From: Mesorhizobium sp. WSM3859
GTDB lineage: Bacteria; Pseudomonadota; Alphaproteobacteria; Rhizobiales; Rhizobiaceae
Direction: 5' to 3'
DNA: 64,000 bases
Assembly: GCF_002295065.1 (NCBI RefSeq)
Contig: NZ_NSGG01000021.1
Coordinates: forward strand, 19,136 to 83,135
The translations under genes and the position numbers were made by a program. The notes beneath the pieces are model-generated. The model ran no database searches, had not been told where the DNA came from, and was given only the letters and a program-made list of their open reading frames with translations. This document shows, one piece after another, positions 46,350 to 53,974 of this stretch; positions within the stretch are counted from its first letter, which is position 1; every line of letters begins with the position of its first letter.

Positions 46350-46532
46350 TCATGGCCGGCCGGCCCTCTTCCTCTGAGCGATTATATTGGCCTCGCGCAG
46401 CAGCGAGGGCCACTCATAGCCTAGAACCGCAATCAACCCTTTCGCTTCCTCTACCGAAATTCCGGTTTCTTCCATCAAGCGCTGGGTGATATAGGCCCTG
46501 GCGTTTTCCGGCCGGCCCGTCGTCTTAGTCAC
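46350..46532 (-). CDS. Small helical protein, family of 26023-26193 and 47448-47621
   Basis: A 60-residue protein (ENARAYITQRLMEETGISVE, EAKGLIAVLGYEWPSLLREA). AGGAGG five bases before the GTG decides the start. An EcfG-like motif lies 22 bases upstream. Function unknown. Confidence 0.7.
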   Translation of the reverse strand: MTKTTGRPENARAYITQRLMEETGISVEEAKGLIAVLGYEWPSLLREANIIAQRKRAGRP

Positions 46533-46553
46533 GGGAACCTCCTATTGAGATTC

Positions 46554-46578
46554 AACCCGCCGCCTAAACCCTTGTTCC
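46554..46578 (-). promoter_or_regulatory. EcfG-like promoter
   Basis: On the minus strand GGAAC (46578-46574), 17 bases, then GTT (46556-46554), in good position for the small gene starting at 46532. Confidence 0.5.
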
Positions 46579-46735
46579 GCTTCAGAGGACACGCATTACT
46601 CTGCTCGACCAGGTGCCGCCGCGTACCGCGCCCTAGGCCTGGCGCGAGCCTAGCTTGGAAGCACTTGTCATCTGACAAGCAGTGAGGAATATAATCCTTC
46701 CCCGGAGCGGCGAGCTTTTCAGCACGAGGATTGCC

Positions 46736-47017
46736 ATGGGCAAGGAATATCCATTCTCGAAAGCCACGCTCGGCGGCAAGCTTGCGGCCGGCACAGGCTT
46801 ATCCGTCTACTGTCTCACATGCGGGCGAAGAGCGGTCCTGGACGTCGCCGAGCTGGTCAAGCGGTTCGGGCCGGACCAGCCCTGCCTTCATTGGGATCTG
46901 CTGAAAATCATCTATTGCCACGAATGCCGCCGCGCCGACCGCGACGATCGGAAGCTGCAGTTCACAAACCATGCCTTGACGCCGGAGCAGCGGAAGGGCT
47001 GGACGCCTTGCCCATAA
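46736..47017 (+). CDS. Small zinc-knuckle protein, intact paralogue of 28345-28622
   Basis: A 93-residue protein with two CxxC pairs (YCLTCGRRAVLD and YCHECRR) plus DQPCLHWDLL, a probable zinc-binding fold of about 60 residues. It begins MGKEYPFSKATLGGKL, with a GAGGA box before the ATG. Function unknown. The 332-bp repeat copy 2 starts only 15 bases after its stop. Confidence 0.7.
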   Translation: MGKEYPFSKATLGGKLAAGTGLSVYCLTCGRRAVLDVAELVKRFGPDQPCLHWDLLKIIYCHECRRADRDDRKLQFTNHALTPEQRKGWTPCP

Positions 47018-47031
47018 TTTTTCCGCTGTTT

Positions 47032-47362
47032 GCTACAGAACCGGGCGATTTCGCTTCCTCGGTTCCGGCAAGCTGTTACACGGATTTGCAGCCAATGCGG
47101 CTAAGCGCCAGTCTCTTTGGCACATCTCCCTTGCCAGTAGTTCATTGCGATCATCATGGGCGGTCGCTCGACCTTTCTTCGCGGCAAGCAGATAGTCGGC
47201 TCTGTTCGTTCGAAAGTCTTCTTTGTTCGCAGACATCGTTTCCTCCCGGATTTCCGCAGGCATTGCCCTCCTTCTGGCCTGACGGGGAGACACACAAGCT
47301 GCCGATATATCGCGCGAGTCCACCAATTGAGGATTGTGTAGAACGATATATCCGGGCAGCGG
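47032..47362. repeat. 332-bp dispersed direct repeat, copy 2
   Basis: 331 bases nearly identical to 30012-30343, in the same orientation. Differences by eye: four substitutions and one deleted base. It contains the gene at 47033-47236. Confidence 0.9.
47033..47236 (-). CDS. Small hypothetical protein inside the 332-bp repeat, copy 2
   Basis: A 67-residue protein almost identical to the one at 30013-30216 (Arg in place of Pro in the C-terminal tail), with the same GGGAGG ribosome-binding site and the same upstream CGATATATCG inverted repeat. The low divergence means a recent copy or gene conversion. Confidence 0.7.
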   Translation of the reverse strand: MSANKEDFRTNRADYLLAAKKGRATAHDDRNELLAREMCQRDWRLAALAANPCNSLPEPRKRNRPVL

Positions 47363-47447
47363 CTCAATCATGAGCAATCTGGCTGCGCAGGCGGTCTATC
47401 GTAGTGAAGAGGCATTGTGGAGCAACTCACCCAAAGGATCACATGCA

Positions 47448-47621
47448 TCATCGAATTAGCGAGCGTTTAGACGCTTGGATCAGCTTCGCCTTTCGGACTA
47501 GAGACGCCCAATCGAAGCCCAGCAACATGATCAGTTCGAGGGCCTGCGCTTCGGAGATACCAGTGTGGTCTGCCAGCTGGCGAACGTGTTCGCCCAGGCT
47601 CTGCTTGCCGTCGCTTGTCAT
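47448..47621 (-). CDS. Small helical protein, third family member
   Basis: A 57-residue protein read from the minus strand: MTSDGKQSLGEHVRQLADHT, GISEAQALELIMLLGFDWAS, LVRKAKLIQASKRS. The core matches 26023-26193 and 46350-46532. GGAAGGA precedes the ATG by about 7 bases, and an EcfG-like motif lies 22 bases upstream. Function unknown. Confidence 0.7.
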   Translation of the reverse strand: MTSDGKQSLGEHVRQLADHTGISEAQALELIMLLGFDWASLVRKAKLIQASKRSLIR

Positions 47622-47642
47622 TGCGGTTCCTTCCGCAACGAC

Positions 47643-47667
47643 AACCCTATCATAGGTTAATGGTTCC
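47643..47667 (-). promoter_or_regulatory. EcfG-like promoter
   Basis: On the minus strand GGAAC (47667-47663), 17 bases, then GTT (47645-47643), directly before the small gene starting at 47621. Confidence 0.5.
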
Positions 47668-47747
47668 GTCGGCTAATTCCGAGCTCAGTTCTTTCATGCT
47701 GGCGATCAACCCCAGGCGACTATTTTGACAAACCGCTGGCATATACG

Positions 47748-47773
47748 GGAACAAAAATATCATAACGCATGTT
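47748..47773 (+). promoter_or_regulatory. Possible EcfG-type promoter
   Basis: GGAAC at 47748, 18 bases, then GTT (47771). It overlaps the ATG at 47769, so it supports the downstream start at 47817. Confidence 0.35.
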
Positions 47774-47816
47774 AATCGCAGCCATATGTTCCAGCCTGCA
47801 AGAGCGGGCGGCCGCC

Positions 47817-48158
47817 ATGTTCGAAGAGTACCGTCGCACACGTCAATCTTTCCACGACAAGCAGGTTCTCGATTTGTCGAGAGATGCGATAAATCGATCT
47901 ATGGAACTGCTGCGTAAGACAAAGCCAGCCACGAGACGCGCGCGAGGCATCCAAGCCCATGTCCAAGAGCTGAGGGACGTTGCTGGCGCTCACCGGGAAG
48001 TCTTCATTCTGGACGCCCCAAACGGCGAATACTGCGTTGCGGTCTACGACCTGTTTCGAGAGCCAATCTTCCGCGCGTTCCCCGACAATGCATACGCGCG
48101 GATTTTCGCCATCGCGCAGCGCAAGCGGCTCGGCCTCGACAAGGTGACCCGCATTTAA
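47817..48158 (+). CDS. Hypothetical helical protein
   Basis: A 113-residue protein (MFEEYRRTRQSFHDKQVLDL, HREVFILDAPNGEYCVAVYD, AYARIFAIAQRKRLGLDKVT), basic and mostly helical. The start at 47817 is chosen because the upstream ATG (47769) overlaps the putative promoter. No family recognised. Confidence 0.55.
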   Translation: MFEEYRRTRQSFHDKQVLDLSRDAINRSMELLRKTKPATRRARGIQAHVQELRDVAGAHREVFILDAPNGEYCVAVYDLFREPIFRAFPDNAYARIFAIAQRKRLGLDKVTRI

Positions 48159-48526
48159 TTCCGGTGGTATGAGGGTCCTATGTCTGGCTTATTCGGAGGT
48201 TAGCCGCAGATGGCCACCCCAGCGACGAGGCGGTCAGGCCACGAGCAGCATTAGCATGTCACTCATCTTGACGGCTGCGCAGTTCGGCATCACGGCCGGA
48301 ACCACGGGATTGAACAAGCTCGCCGATATCCGCGGGCAGTTCGCCGGCTCTCCTCAGCTCACCGCCGCCCGCCTCCTGCAAGGGCGTTTGCGCTTATTTC
48401 GAGAGTGCTCCGGGTTTCCATCCACCGTAACTCTGGTACTGGCCAAACGTTCCCGCATACTGCTTTCGCAAGGCGGCTTTAACCCTTGTGAATGCACCGT
48501 CCAATCCATGCTGGCATGTAATCGGG
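48159..48526. other. Spacer, no supported gene
   Basis: About 370 bases. A plus-strand frame with SLILTAAQFGITAGTTGLNK may be a fragment, but nothing else supports it. Confidence 0.35.
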
Positions 48527-48952
48527 ATGCGACAAACTGATGAAACACGCCGACTGGTCACTAGCCTTGGCGACAGGCAGCGACGTAGCCGTTCCAGCAT
48601 CAGGGAAACTCACGACCTCGTTGCACAAAGCCACCGGTTGATTGAGCAGTCCCGGCAAATCCTGGAACGCGCCCGAATGCCAGATCATGTGGAACAAACC
48701 CGTCGTCTGGCCGGTTACGGCCCAGGCGATGCGGTCGAATGCACACCGGAGGGTGATGGCATGCAGAGCCAGCTTCACCCGGCAGATGGCAAGGCCGTCA
48801 CGATCACCGATGTCGGAGACGAGTGGCACGTCCTCGTGGAAGAGCCAGGCTGCGTGACTGTAGTTCGCTCATTCAACATCAAGCAGTATGCAGAGAGCTA
48901 TGCTGACGGGCAGAGGATAAGGCTTCAACTCGACAGTGTAACCCGCGTCTAG
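48527..48952 (+). CDS. Coiled-coil protein with beta-rich C-terminal half
   Basis: A 141-residue protein. Residues 10-55 are a charged coiled coil (DETRRLVTSLGDRQRRSRSS, LVAQSHRLIEQSRQILERAR) like the protein at 27278-27487. Residues 85-140 are beta-rich (GKAVTITDVGDEWHVLVEEP, RIRLQLDSVTRV). It may be two short proteins joined by loss of a stop. Function unknown. Confidence 0.5.
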   Translation: MRQTDETRRLVTSLGDRQRRSRSSIRETHDLVAQSHRLIEQSRQILERARMPDHVEQTRRLAGYGPGDAVECTPEGDGMQSQLHPADGKAVTITDVGDEWHVLVEEPGCVTVVRSFNIKQYAESYADGQRIRLQLDSVTRV

Positions 48953-49000
48953 CTCACCGCGGAACATGAATTCGGCTAACTAGATGCCGCTACCTGCAGC

Positions 49001-49153
49001 CTAACGATCTGGGATCGGTAGAATGAACGTAGCCAGTGCCAATCCGGCCATCAGAGCGCTCGCAGCCATCCGGATCACGTCACGCTGCCGCCAGCGCCAG
49101 ATCGCGTTCGCAAGCATTACGACGCCGATCGCGGCGAAGTAGAGCGGGATCAT
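49001..49153 (-). CDS. Small two-helix membrane protein
   Basis: A 50-residue protein read on the minus strand: MIPLYFAAIGVVMLANAIWR, WRQRDVIRMAASALMAG, LALATFILPIPDR. Two hydrophobic helices are joined by a basic loop. The ribosome-binding site is weak. Confidence 0.5.
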   Translation of the reverse strand: MIPLYFAAIGVVMLANAIWRWRQRDVIRMAASALMAGLALATFILPIPDR

Positions 49154-49315
49154 CCGAATTTTACCCTGGGTCAACTCACTTATAATTCAGCGCTCAATTC
49201 AAGCTATCCGTCCACCGACCTGTCCAATGCGTGGACCGCAAAATTCCTGCTTGGAAGTGCATCCCAGCCGAGACATCGTTCTTTCGGGCAGGCGGCAATC
49301 AGCCTGGAGATGAAC

Positions 49316-49581
49316 ATGCACGGCACCTTCGAACCGCGTCCAGTGCGTATCGTCCGCGCGGACAACACCTGGACTCTTAACGAGAGTGAACTTCTTCGTC
49401 AGCATTGGCCCGATATCGCCAAACTTGGGATACTCCTTCCCCACAGGACAGAGCTCGCTCTTCAGTACATGGCGAAACGTTGTGGCGTGGTACCACCGAA
49501 GGACCAGAACACTGGACCGGGGCACAGGAAAAGACGCTGCGGCGCATGGCGGCGGCTAACCCGGAGCCAATCACATGCTGA
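49316..49581 (+). pseudogene. Frameshifted helix-turn-helix-like small protein
   Basis: The ATG at 49316 (GGAG six bases upstream) begins RIVRADNTWTLNESELLRQH and WPDIAKLGILLPHRTELALQ, resembling a SANT/homeodomain-like DNA-binding unit. After CGVVPP the frame is lost; the shifted frame continues EHWTGAQEKTLRRMAAANPE to TGA 49579-49581, a second W-x-x-x-E-x-x-x-L repeat. Confidence 0.5.
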
Positions 49582-49716
49582 ACGTCCCTGTTCGGGCAAC
49601 CGCCGAAGGCATGCCCAAATCTACCCACCGTCGGTTTATCCGTCGGCTGTCTTGCTCTCGCCGCTGCTGGCGCAACCACTACGAAGGCTGGAGCAGCCCC
49701 GGCGATGAGGGCGAAG

Positions 49717-50037
49717 ATGTCGCCCAAGCTGCGCGCGGTCATCAAGGCGCACAAGAAGGCGCATGCGTTCTGGCTTAGCGTTTGCGGCTGCACCGATACG
49801 CTGAAACTCGGGCGGGAGGCTACGGCTGATGAAGAAGCGTTATGGGACAAAGGCAACGACGGCGAGTATGCCGCCCTTTGGGATGTTTGCCGCTTCCCCG
49901 CCCGTACGACGGCAGATCAAGCCGCAAAAGGGCGATACTTGCGTAAGTTCCATAGTTGGAAATTCGGCTATCTCGAAGAAGATCAGGTCGATGCGCTGAT
50001 GCTCTCGATGATCGAGGCCGGGAAAGGGGCGAAGTAA
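49717..50037 (+). CDS. Hypothetical small protein
   Basis: A 106-residue protein (MSPKLRAVIKAHKKAHAFWL, DEEALWDKGNDGEYAALWDV, KGRYLRKFHSWKFGYLEEDQ). GAGGGCG precedes the ATG at 49717, which is preferred over 49705. Its stop overlaps the next start (TAATG). No family recognised. Confidence 0.6.
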   Translation: MSPKLRAVIKAHKKAHAFWLSVCGCTDTLKLGREATADEEALWDKGNDGEYAALWDVCRFPARTTADQAAKGRYLRKFHSWKFGYLEEDQVDALMLSMIEAGKGAK

Positions 50038-50298
50038 TGAGACCCCCTTCTTGATCCGCAATACTCTGGCAACGAGCCGGTCGACGTTCTCGATCGCGCT
50101 CTCGATCTGCTCCGCGTGGTCCGGCTCGCCGTCAACGCTTTCGATGCGGATCTTGAACCCTGGCTTGCTGGCGGGGTCGAAGTCGTCGGCAATGATGACC
50201 GGGAAGGGGATGACGAGCGGGAACTCGATGACGAGCGCGAGGCTGATCCGGCTGACTACGACTGCCCGGACTTCATACAAGGAGGGCAGGGCGCCTGA
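50037..50298 (+). pseudogene. Acidic small protein with a shifted start
   Basis: The ATG at 50037 overlaps the previous stop, but its own frame ends after four codons. One base further the frame reads DPLLDPQYSGNEPVDVLDRA, LDLLRVVRLAVNAFDADLEP and a very acidic tail, to TGA at 50298. A single extra A after the ATG (base 50040) explains the break. It was probably coupled to the gene upstream. Function unknown. Confidence 0.5.
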
Positions 50299-50325
50299 GG
50301 CTATGACGCGTACGTGTCGCATTTG

Positions 50326-50353
50326 GCCCGGCTGCTCAGGTGGCCGGGCTTTT
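50326..50353 (+). terminator. Rho-independent terminator
   Basis: Stem GCCCGG / CCGGGC with a 12-base loop (CTGCTCAGGTGG) and four T. Variants recur near 51267 (no T-run) and at 51553-51583. Confidence 0.6.
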
Positions 50354-50361
50354 CATTTCTG

Positions 50362-50650
50362 TCACGGGACGCGGCCAACCGGTTCGTCGCACTTGTAGAC
50401 CGGACAGCGGCCGTCACGGGTCGGGACATAGGCCGACATTGGCACCTGAGGCCAGTCGCACTCGTTGCCGAATTGCCTGACATAGCGGTCATAGGTGTTG
50501 GGGCCGGTAGTCAGCACGACGGCGCGCTTGCTCTGGATCAGTTGCTGGAGCTGCTGAGCTCATCGTGCGGGTGTCAGGCCTGGCCTCACTGAGCCTGGTC
50601 GCGGCAAGTAGAATCGCTGCTGTAGTCAAAGCAGTTAGTGGGATGGACAT
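50362..50650 (-). pseudogene. Frameshifted exported small protein
   Basis: It starts MSIPLTALTTAAILLAATRL, a signal peptide, at 50650. After TRTMSS the frame shifts by one base to QQLQQLIQSKRAVVLTTGPN, TYDRYVRQFGNECDWPQVPM and DGRCPVYKCDEPVGRVP. Four Cys suggest a periplasmic disulfide protein. The reading unit is 289 bases, not a multiple of three. Confidence 0.55.
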
Positions 50651-50747
50651 GGGCGGTATCCTCGATCGGGCAGGGCCGGGCCTTCGATCCTCCCAGGAAA
50701 GACTTGGTACCGCAACTAGCCCGGCGGCTTCGGCTTCCGCGCCTTTC

Positions 50748-51113
50748 TTACGATCGAAGGTACTCCTCAAAATCCAAAGCTGACCACCCACCGAGTGGAA
50801 CCGGAGGCGGCAAAGTCGTAAGTGGCGTAAGAGGTCTCAGAGGTTGCAGCGGCTTCAAGGGTTTCAGCGGCTGCACGGGCTGCAAAGGAGCCAGCCGGCC
50901 CTTCGGCGGGTAGCCGTTGCCGAACGCTACCGGCAGTCCAGTTCGGTCCATCAGTGTCGTGTAGTCTACCGGTCCCAGCCAAGCTACATCGGAGGCCTTG
51001 AAGACGTTCCCGCCTCTGACGAGCGCAACGAACTTCAAATCCCGATCGAAGATATTCCCGCTGTCGTGCAGCCAGGCGACAAGACCGCAGTCCCGGCCGA
51101 AAAGAGCAATCAT
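50748..51113 (-). CDS. 4-fold beta flower protein
   Basis: A 121-residue protein. The N-terminal beta domain (MIALFGRDCGLVAWLHDSGN, FVALVRGGNVFKASDVAWLG, DRTGLPVAFGNGYPPKG) matches the 4-fold beta flower family. A Pro-Leu repeat tail (QPLKPLKPLQPLRPLTPL) and a W-rich end GGWSALDF follow, as in relatives. Molecular role unknown. Confidence 0.75.
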   Translation of the reverse strand: MIALFGRDCGLVAWLHDSGNIFDRDLKFVALVRGGNVFKASDVAWLGPVDYTTLMDRTGLPVAFGNGYPPKGRLAPLQPVQPLKPLKPLQPLRPLTPLTTLPPPVPLGGWSALDFEEYLRS

Positions 51114-51552
51114 CTCGAATTCCTACCCCCGCGAAAAATCTCGCAGGAAATAGTCAGTCACGCAATCGACCACGTAGCGGTAGTTTTTTAGGGACGGTGC
51201 TCGCCGGGGTGATCGCACAGCGGCTCATCGCTGGCTGAAAACTAGTAGGGATGCCCCCACCAGTTGGCCCGGCTGCTATGTGGCCGGGCGCCTGCGTGAG
51301 ACGGACGTGAACCGTGAAGCCGGGATGCTAGTTTTCATGTTAAGGGCCTAGGCATTTCCCCAACAGATATGGCCCCTCCGTCTCAGGCAACCGACGGCTT
51401 TGCCAACCCCCAACCCGCACCCAGAGCCTCGGTTGCCCGCCTTCGATTCGCTAGGGCGTCGGGCTGAACGCACCGAACCCGAGCCGTAGCGGCATTGCCA
51501 AGCGCATGATAAGCTAAGCCGTTTATCATTGAGATGACACATCCCTGGCTCA

Positions 51553-51583
51553 GCCCGGCTGCTTAGGTGTCCGGGCTTTTTTT
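51553..51583 (+). terminator. Rho-independent terminator
   Basis: Stem GCCCGG / CCGGGC with a 12-base loop (CTGCTTAGGTGT) and seven T. Same core as 50326-50353. Confidence 0.7.
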
Positions 51584-51600
51584 CTTGCCTAAGAAAGATT

Positions 51601-51675
51601 TGGTGCACTCGGCAGGGCTCGAACCTGCATCTGCCCGGGAGGGTCCCGCTCTGTCCTGACTTGAGCTACGAGCGC
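51601..51675 (-). tRNA. tRNA-like sequence with a defective anticodon arm
   Basis: The minus strand shows a perfect 7-bp acceptor stem (GCGCTCG / CGAGTGC, one G-T), an encoded ACCA end, a D stem GCTC/GAGC with an A..GG..A loop, and a perfect 5-bp T stem (GCAGG TTCGAGC CCTGC). Between D and T arms only 19 bases remain, too few for a normal 17-base anticodon arm plus variable loop, and no 5-bp anticodon stem with a 7-base loop can be drawn. The frame most resembles tRNA-Arg. Probably a pseudo-tRNA or a recombination-site remnant. Confidence 0.55.
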
Positions 51676-52069
51676 TGTTTTTGGCAGCCTAAAAGAACAG
51701 GGCCGCCCCGCTCGATCAATTTGGAGTTGGGGGGTACCGGCACATCCATTGGAAGTAGGTCGCCAAATACTCGCAGGAAGAGGGACGCTACCTCGCACAC
51801 AACTTCCCAGCCCAATTTGAAGCGTTTCATAGCTTGTCGCTGCGCCCCCTAGATTAGTGGATACGTCCTGCCTAATCGCACGTCCCATGTAGGCTGAATT
51901 GCGAACCGACAGCGACGTCGGAGGTGGCGCGAGTTTCAAATCCGTCGATGGCGCCCTGCTCAAGCGCCAAGCACCTATCTCGCCTGCCGTTGAACCGCCA
52001 AGTCCCTGAACGTTACGCGCGACCAAGAGCCCGCACGCGAGGCTGCATCCCGCGCTGGCAACCGACAAT

Positions 52070-52190
52070 CAGAGGTTTGCGCCCGAATTTTTATTTCGGC
52101 CTGGCCTAGTTGAACTCGGCTTCGCGTCAGGTTCGGTGTGGCGTTGACCATCAGCCTGGCTATGAATGCCACGTCACGTAGACGACCACC
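52070..52190 (-). pseudogene. Decayed relative of the small gene at 30914-31105
   Basis: The minus-strand translation EPDAKPSSTRPGRN matches EADTKPSSTRRTPK of the intact protein, and GRLRDVAFIARLM in another frame resembles its RLREARLARES segment. The DNA around GTTGAACTCGGCTT is shared. It is frameshifted and lacks a start. Confidence 0.45.
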
Positions 52191-52748
52191 GGACAATTGA
52201 CCTTGCGCCTGTGTGAGGGCAGCTGCGGAGTTGAGGGCGCGCCGATCGAGCGCGTCTGATGCTCTGCCAGCCCTCGGTGAACTCCTGGATCATCGCGAGG
52301 CCTATCACCGGCGAAGCGAGCGACAGCAGCTCGTTGCGGATGGGCCGTTGGAATGCCAGTTATCCGCCGAGCGCGAGCAAAACCTGACAGTCAGCAGCCG
52401 GCCCCAAAAGATGACATGGCAGCTTGGCGCCTGATCGCGGTCGTGGAGGTCAGCCTTGCCGCTTCACGAAAGCAAACATACCGGCGACCATTTGGGCGTC
52501 GTGACCACGCCAGGCGTTCCGCCTTGCCGGATTGGCACTGGCCGACTGGCACGCGTTCTACCGGCAGCCTTCAGTAACCCAGCCCAAACGCAGAGTGTGA
52601 CCTGACCTGCATTTTCTTTTTCGAAGCCCATCGGCTTAGTGAGCTAACCTTCGAGCCTTTTGCAGCCATTCGCGCGCGGGGCCGTTGACAAGCGTGCGTC
52701 TGCTCGTGTTCTATTTCGCAAGCGCACATCTCCCGCGTAATAGATCGC

Positions 52749-52765
52749 GCCCGGCAACGCCGGGC
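52749..52765 (+). promoter_or_regulatory. Leader stem-loop of the amide operon
   Basis: A 7-bp perfect stem (GCCCGGC / GCCGGGC) with a 3-base loop, 11 bases before the leader terminator. It may be the first of the paired hairpins recognised by ANTAR proteins, though it lacks the usual hexanucleotide loop. Confidence 0.4.
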
Positions 52766-52776
52766 AAGGGCAGCAT

Positions 52777-52825
52777 GGCCCCGCCGCGTCTCAGCTGGGA
52801 TGCGTGTGGGGCCTTTTATTTTTTT
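52777..52825 (+). terminator. Leader terminator immediately before the amide operon
   Basis: Stem GGCCCC (52777-52782) / GGGGCC (52808-52813) with an inner CGC/GCG stem, then TTTTATTTTTTT (52814-52825). It ends only 9 bases before the GTG of the first gene. A terminator inside a leader fits control by the ANTAR protein encoded as the second gene. Confidence 0.75.
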
Positions 52826-52834
52826 GAGGTCCGG

Positions 52835-53974
52835 GTGAAGACATTCAGGGTCGGCATCCTTTATTCGACCACCGGTCCCTACGGGGCGATCGGCCGCGAC
52901 TGCCGCGCCGGCGCCGAGTTCGCGATCGAGGAACTGGAGAAGGCCGGAGGCGCTGCCCGCATCGAGCCGGTCTTTGGCGACCCGGGCGGCCAGCCGGAGC
53001 GTTACCTCGACCTGATCCGAGCCATGCTGCGCGGCAATCAATGCCGCAATGTGATCGGCACCATCACCTCCCTGTCGCGCAAAGACGTCATCCCGCTGGT
53101 GGAGAAACATGACGGGCTGCTCTGGTACATCTGCCCCTACGAAGGCTTCGAGGCCAACGAGAACGTCATCTACACCGGCGCCTGTCCCAACCAGCATCTG
53201 ATACCGCTGTTCGACTACATGCTGCCCCGCCACGGCAAGCGCGTCTATCTCGCCGGCGCCAACTATGTCTGGGGCTGGGAGATGAACCGGCTGGCGCGCG
53301 AGCTTCTCACGCGCGCCGGCGGCGAGGTGCTCGGCGAGCGTTACCTGCCGATCGAGGAGACCGATGTCGGCCTCCTGATCGCCGACCTGGAGCGCCACCG
53401 GCCCGACTTCATCTTGAACAACATGATTGGCCCGTCGAGCTACGCCTTCCTCGCCGCGGTGCGCCGGCTGGCTGAGCGCGATCCTGCCTTCGCGCCGGAA
53501 CGCTGCCCGGTGCTGAGCTGCGACCTGACGGAGTGCGAGCTGGGCGAGATCGAGCCGGGCATAGCCGTCGGGCAGCTCTCGGCAGCCTCCTATTTCGAAA
53601 GCCTGGAATCGCGCGAAAACCGGATCTTCAAGCAGCGCGTCGCTGCCCGTTTCGGTGCCGGGCGCCGCGTCTCCGGCTTCTTCGCCGGCGCTTATGCGGC
53701 GGTGAAGCTCTGGGCCGAGGCGGTCACAGAGATCAGCCGCGACGACCCCGCCAGCGTGCGCGGCTTCCTGCACGCCAGACCGCGGCAAACCGTGCTCGGA
53801 CCGCTCGCCATCGATCCACGCACCAATCATGCGGCCCTGCCTTTCCATCTCGGCCGCATCAATGAGCAGTCCGGCTTCGACGTCATCGCCTCGCGCGGCG
53901 CGATCGTCGCCGATCCTTACCTTGTCGGCACGCTGGCCAATGAGCACGCTCCGCATTTGAGGGTCGTGCAATGA
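52835..53974 (+). CDS. amiC: AmiC/NegR-like amide-sensing periplasmic-binding-fold regulator
   Basis: A 379-residue type I periplasmic-binding fold: FRVGILYSTTGPYGAIGRDC, RNVIGTITSLSRKDVIPLVE, KRVYLAGANYVWGWEMNRLA. It lacks a signal peptide, as AmiC and UrtA-like regulators can, so it is probably cytosolic. AmiC binds small amides and, in their absence, holds the AmiR antiterminator inactive. Here the ANTAR gene overlaps its stop by four bases, which supports that role. The GTG at 52835 with a GAGG box is chosen over 52685, which lies upstream of the leader terminator. The symbol is by analogy. Confidence 0.82.
   Translation: MKTFRVGILYSTTGPYGAIGRDCRAGAEFAIEELEKAGGAARIEPVFGDPGGQPERYLDLIRAMLRGNQCRNVIGTITSLSRKDVIPLVEKHDGLLWYICPYEGFEANENVIYTGACPNQHLIPLFDYMLPRHGKRVYLAGANYVWGWEMNRLARELLTRAGGEVLGERYLPIEETDVGLLIADLERHRPDFILNNMIGPSSYAFLAAVRRLAERDPAFAPERCPVLSCDLTECELGEIEPGIAVGQLSAASYFESLESRENRIFKQRVAARFGAGRRVSGFFAGAYAAVKLWAEAVTEISRDDPASVRGFLHARPRQTVLGPLAIDPRTNHAALPFHLGRINEQSGFDVIASRGAIVADPYLVGTLANEHAPHLRVVQ

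Larger units (their letters stand above)
51114..52776. other. Long gene-poor stretch
   Basis: About 1.6 kb between the beta flower gene and the amide operon leader. It holds a terminator, a tRNA-like sequence and one decayed small gene; otherwise nothing convincing. Confidence 0.5.
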
